A stretch of 5,499 nt of DNA, taken from the NCBI GenBank assembly GCA_005787025.1, contig SYCH01000040.1, positions 1-5,499 on the forward strand. Reading direction: 5' to 3'. Each line of letters starts with the position of its first letter. Position 1 is the stretch's first letter. Position numbers and translations under genes: made by a program. Below, in pieces: positions 4,121 to 5,499 of this stretch. The notes under the pieces are model-generated. The model did no database searches. It saw nothing but the letters and a program-made list of their open reading frames with translations, and had not been told where the DNA came from. Source of the DNA: Actinomycetota bacterium. Lineage in GTDB: Bacteria; Actinomycetota; Acidimicrobiia; Acidimicrobiales; Ilumatobacteraceae.

Positions 4121-5499
4121 GGCGCACCGCGCAGCGCGAGGATCTCGCCCGGCAACGTCCCGACGTCACCACAACCCATCGAGATGCACACGTCACCGGA
4201 TCGCACGAGCGACGACACCGTGGCCGCCAAGCGGGATCGGTCGGGCTCGTACACCACGTCGAGGTCCGGGCGCGCCGCTCGGACCGCATCAGCGACCAGA
4301 CGGCCGGTCACACCGGGGATGGGTGTCGTTCCCGACGCGTAAATGTCGGTCACCACCACCAGATCGGCCGAGCCGAACGCTGGCCCGTACTCGGGCGACA
4401 TCTTCGACATGCGGTTGAATCGATTCGGCTGGAAGACCGCCACGATCCGGGACCAACCGTCGCCGCTCGTACGCGCCGCGGTCAAGACCGCGTCGATCTC
4501 CCGAGGCAAGTGCGCGTAGTCGTCGACGAAAGTGGCACCGTCGACCGCGCCGACGATCCGGAAACGGCGGTCGACGCCCCCGAACGTCGCGATGGCTTCC
4601 ACCGCCGCCTTCGGGTCGACCCCCACGGCCGAGACCATGGCGACGACCGCGGTCGCGTTGGCCACGTTGTGGGTTCCTCGCAGAGGACTCTCGATGGTGA
4701 TCGACGCCCCCGACGGAGTTCGCACCACGAAGGTCGTGACCCCGTCGGATGCTCTCACCGCCGACCAGCGGAAGTCCGCTCGGTCCGATGATCCGTACGT
4801 GATCCACGTGGCGTCGGCACGACGAGAGACGATGTCCGCGATCGACGGATCGTCGATGCAAACGACGCGCGGGCCGGACACGCCGAGGAGGTACTCCTCG
4901 AAAGCCGTGACCAGACCGTCGAAATCGCCGTAGTGATCCAGATGGTCGCGATCGATGTTGGTCAGGATCGTTCCCGACAGCGGAAGGCGCAGGTGGGTAC
5001 CGTCGCTCTCGTCCGCTTCGACCACCATGAAATCGCCGTCGGCCCAACGCGCCCCGGTTCCCTCGTCCAGCAAATCCGCGCCCACGACGAACGAGGGGTC
5101 GAGACCGGCGACTTCCAAGGATCGCACCAGCAGGGACGAGGTGGTCGTCTTGCCGTGGGTACCCGCGACGGCGAGCGATCGCCGACGGGCGCACAAGGCC
5201 GCCAACAGGTCGGCCCGCGCGAGATCTGGGATCCCCGATTCACGGGCCCGGACCCGTTCGATGTTCGACGTCGGGATCGCGGTCGAGGACGTCACCGCGT
5301 CGCAACCCGCGACGACCGATGCCTCGTGTCCGATGTTGACGCGGACGCCGAGGGACCTCATTCTCTCCACCACGTCCGAATCGTGAATGTCGCTCCCCGA
5401 CACGTCGTGACCCATCTGCGCCAGACATGTGGCGATGGCGTTCATCCCCGGACCACCGATGCCCACCACGTGGACACGACGGCGACGCGACAGGTCGAA
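4117..5499 (-). CDS. murC: UDP-N-acetylmuramate--L-alanine ligase (MurC), 5' end cut by window
   Basis: MurC is the ATP-dependent cytoplasmic ligase that adds L-Ala, the first residue of the peptidoglycan stem peptide, to UDP-MurNAc. The frame is open to the window edge. The residues before GTG 5469 (SRRRRVH, joined to VVGIGGPGMNAIA) belong to the conserved N-terminal strand, so the true start is beyond 5499. Numbering from that GTG: UDP-binding GIGGPGMN (3-10), ATP P-loop GTHGKTTTSS (103-112), EADESD (151-156), NIDRDHLDHYG (171-181), GTHNVANA (265-272), GVDRRF (298-303) and DDYAHLP (316-322). The last motif is DDYxHHP in most MurC, so the second His is Leu here. Other changes are FQPNRFNRM for FQPHRYTRT, and SMGCGDV for the usual MGAGD type. 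The P-loop, acidic and His motifs of the Mur ligase core are intact, so activity is expected. It heads the murC-murB-ftsQ set, with murG usual upstream. Confidence 0.96.
   Translation of the reverse strand, partial: FDLSRRRRVHVVGIGGPGMNAIATCLAQMGHDVSGSDIHDSDVVERMRSLGVRVNIGHEASVVAGCDAVTSSTAIPTSNIERVRARESGIPDLARADLLAALCARRRSLAVAGTHGKTTTSSLLVRSLEVAGLDPSFVVGADLLDEGTGARWADGDFMVVEADESDGTHLRLPLSGTILTNIDRDHLDHYGDFDGLVTAFEEYLLGVSGPRVVCIDDPSIADIVSRRADATWITYGSSDRADFRWSAVRASDGVTTFVVRTPSGASITIESPLRGTHNVANATAVVAMVSAVGVDPKAAVEAIATFGGVDRRFRIVGAVDGATFVDDYAHLPREIDAVLTAARTSGDGWSRIVAVFQPNRFNRMSKMSPEYGPAFGSADLVVVTDIYASGTTPIPGVTGRLVADAVRAARPDLDVVYEPDRSRLAATVSSLVRSGDVCISMGCGDVGTLPGEILALRGAP

Noticed and set aside
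4289..5194. Minus-strand 301-codon frame within murC
   Set aside because: It overlaps the conserved MurC motifs in another frame and is extremely Arg/Gly-rich without any family signature.

Overview
This GC-rich window is one compact stretch of a bacterial division and cell wall (dcw) cluster. Every gene is read from the minus strand. In transcription order (high to low coordinates) it holds murC (5' end cut by the window), murB, ftsQ, ftsZ, a shortened PgeF/YfiH/laccase-domain gene, and the first 38 codons of a yggS-type PLP-binding protein. The order murC-murB-ftsQ-ftsZ-pgeF-yggS with no ddl and no ftsA, together with an FtsZ carrying the AGEGGGTGTG form of the nucleotide loop and the ending DDFDVPSFLK, points to an actinobacterium. 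The MurC and PgeF-like sequence style suggests a deep branch such as Acidimicrobiia, but that is an impression and not a demonstrated placement.

Region by region: 5499-4117 is murC (UDP-MurNAc:L-alanine ligase), which overlaps murB by four bases (GTGA). 4120-3143 is murB (UDP-MurNAc synthesis), which overlaps the best-supported ftsQ start by 11 bases. 3153-1999 is ftsQ, with an unusually long low-complexity cytoplasmic tail before its membrane segment and POTRA domain. 1998-1769 is the only sizeable non-coding stretch (230 bp). It contains three small hairpins just after ftsQ, an 8-bp inverted repeat, a GC-rich hairpin and a strong ribosome binding site in front of ftsZ (1768-647). 633-112 is the PgeF-like gene, which overlaps yggS (115-1) by GTGA.

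Functionally, MurB and MurC make the cytoplasmic peptidoglycan precursor, FtsQ and FtsZ build the division machine, PgeF relatives are known to correct MurC errors (L-Ser in place of L-Ala), and YggS controls free PLP. The main oddity is the PgeF-like protein. It keeps the N- and C-terminal parts of the family but appears to lack, in frame, the whole central block with the ADC and HAGWRG motifs that supply the active-site Cys and second His. Lesser oddities are the HLP (not HHP) motif in MurC, the ftsQ tail with an out-of-frame 17-bp tandem duplication, and the structured ftsQ-ftsZ spacer. No mobile element, CRISPR array, tRNA or rRNA is visible. No wholly new system is evident; this is a core genomic region with a few unusual details.
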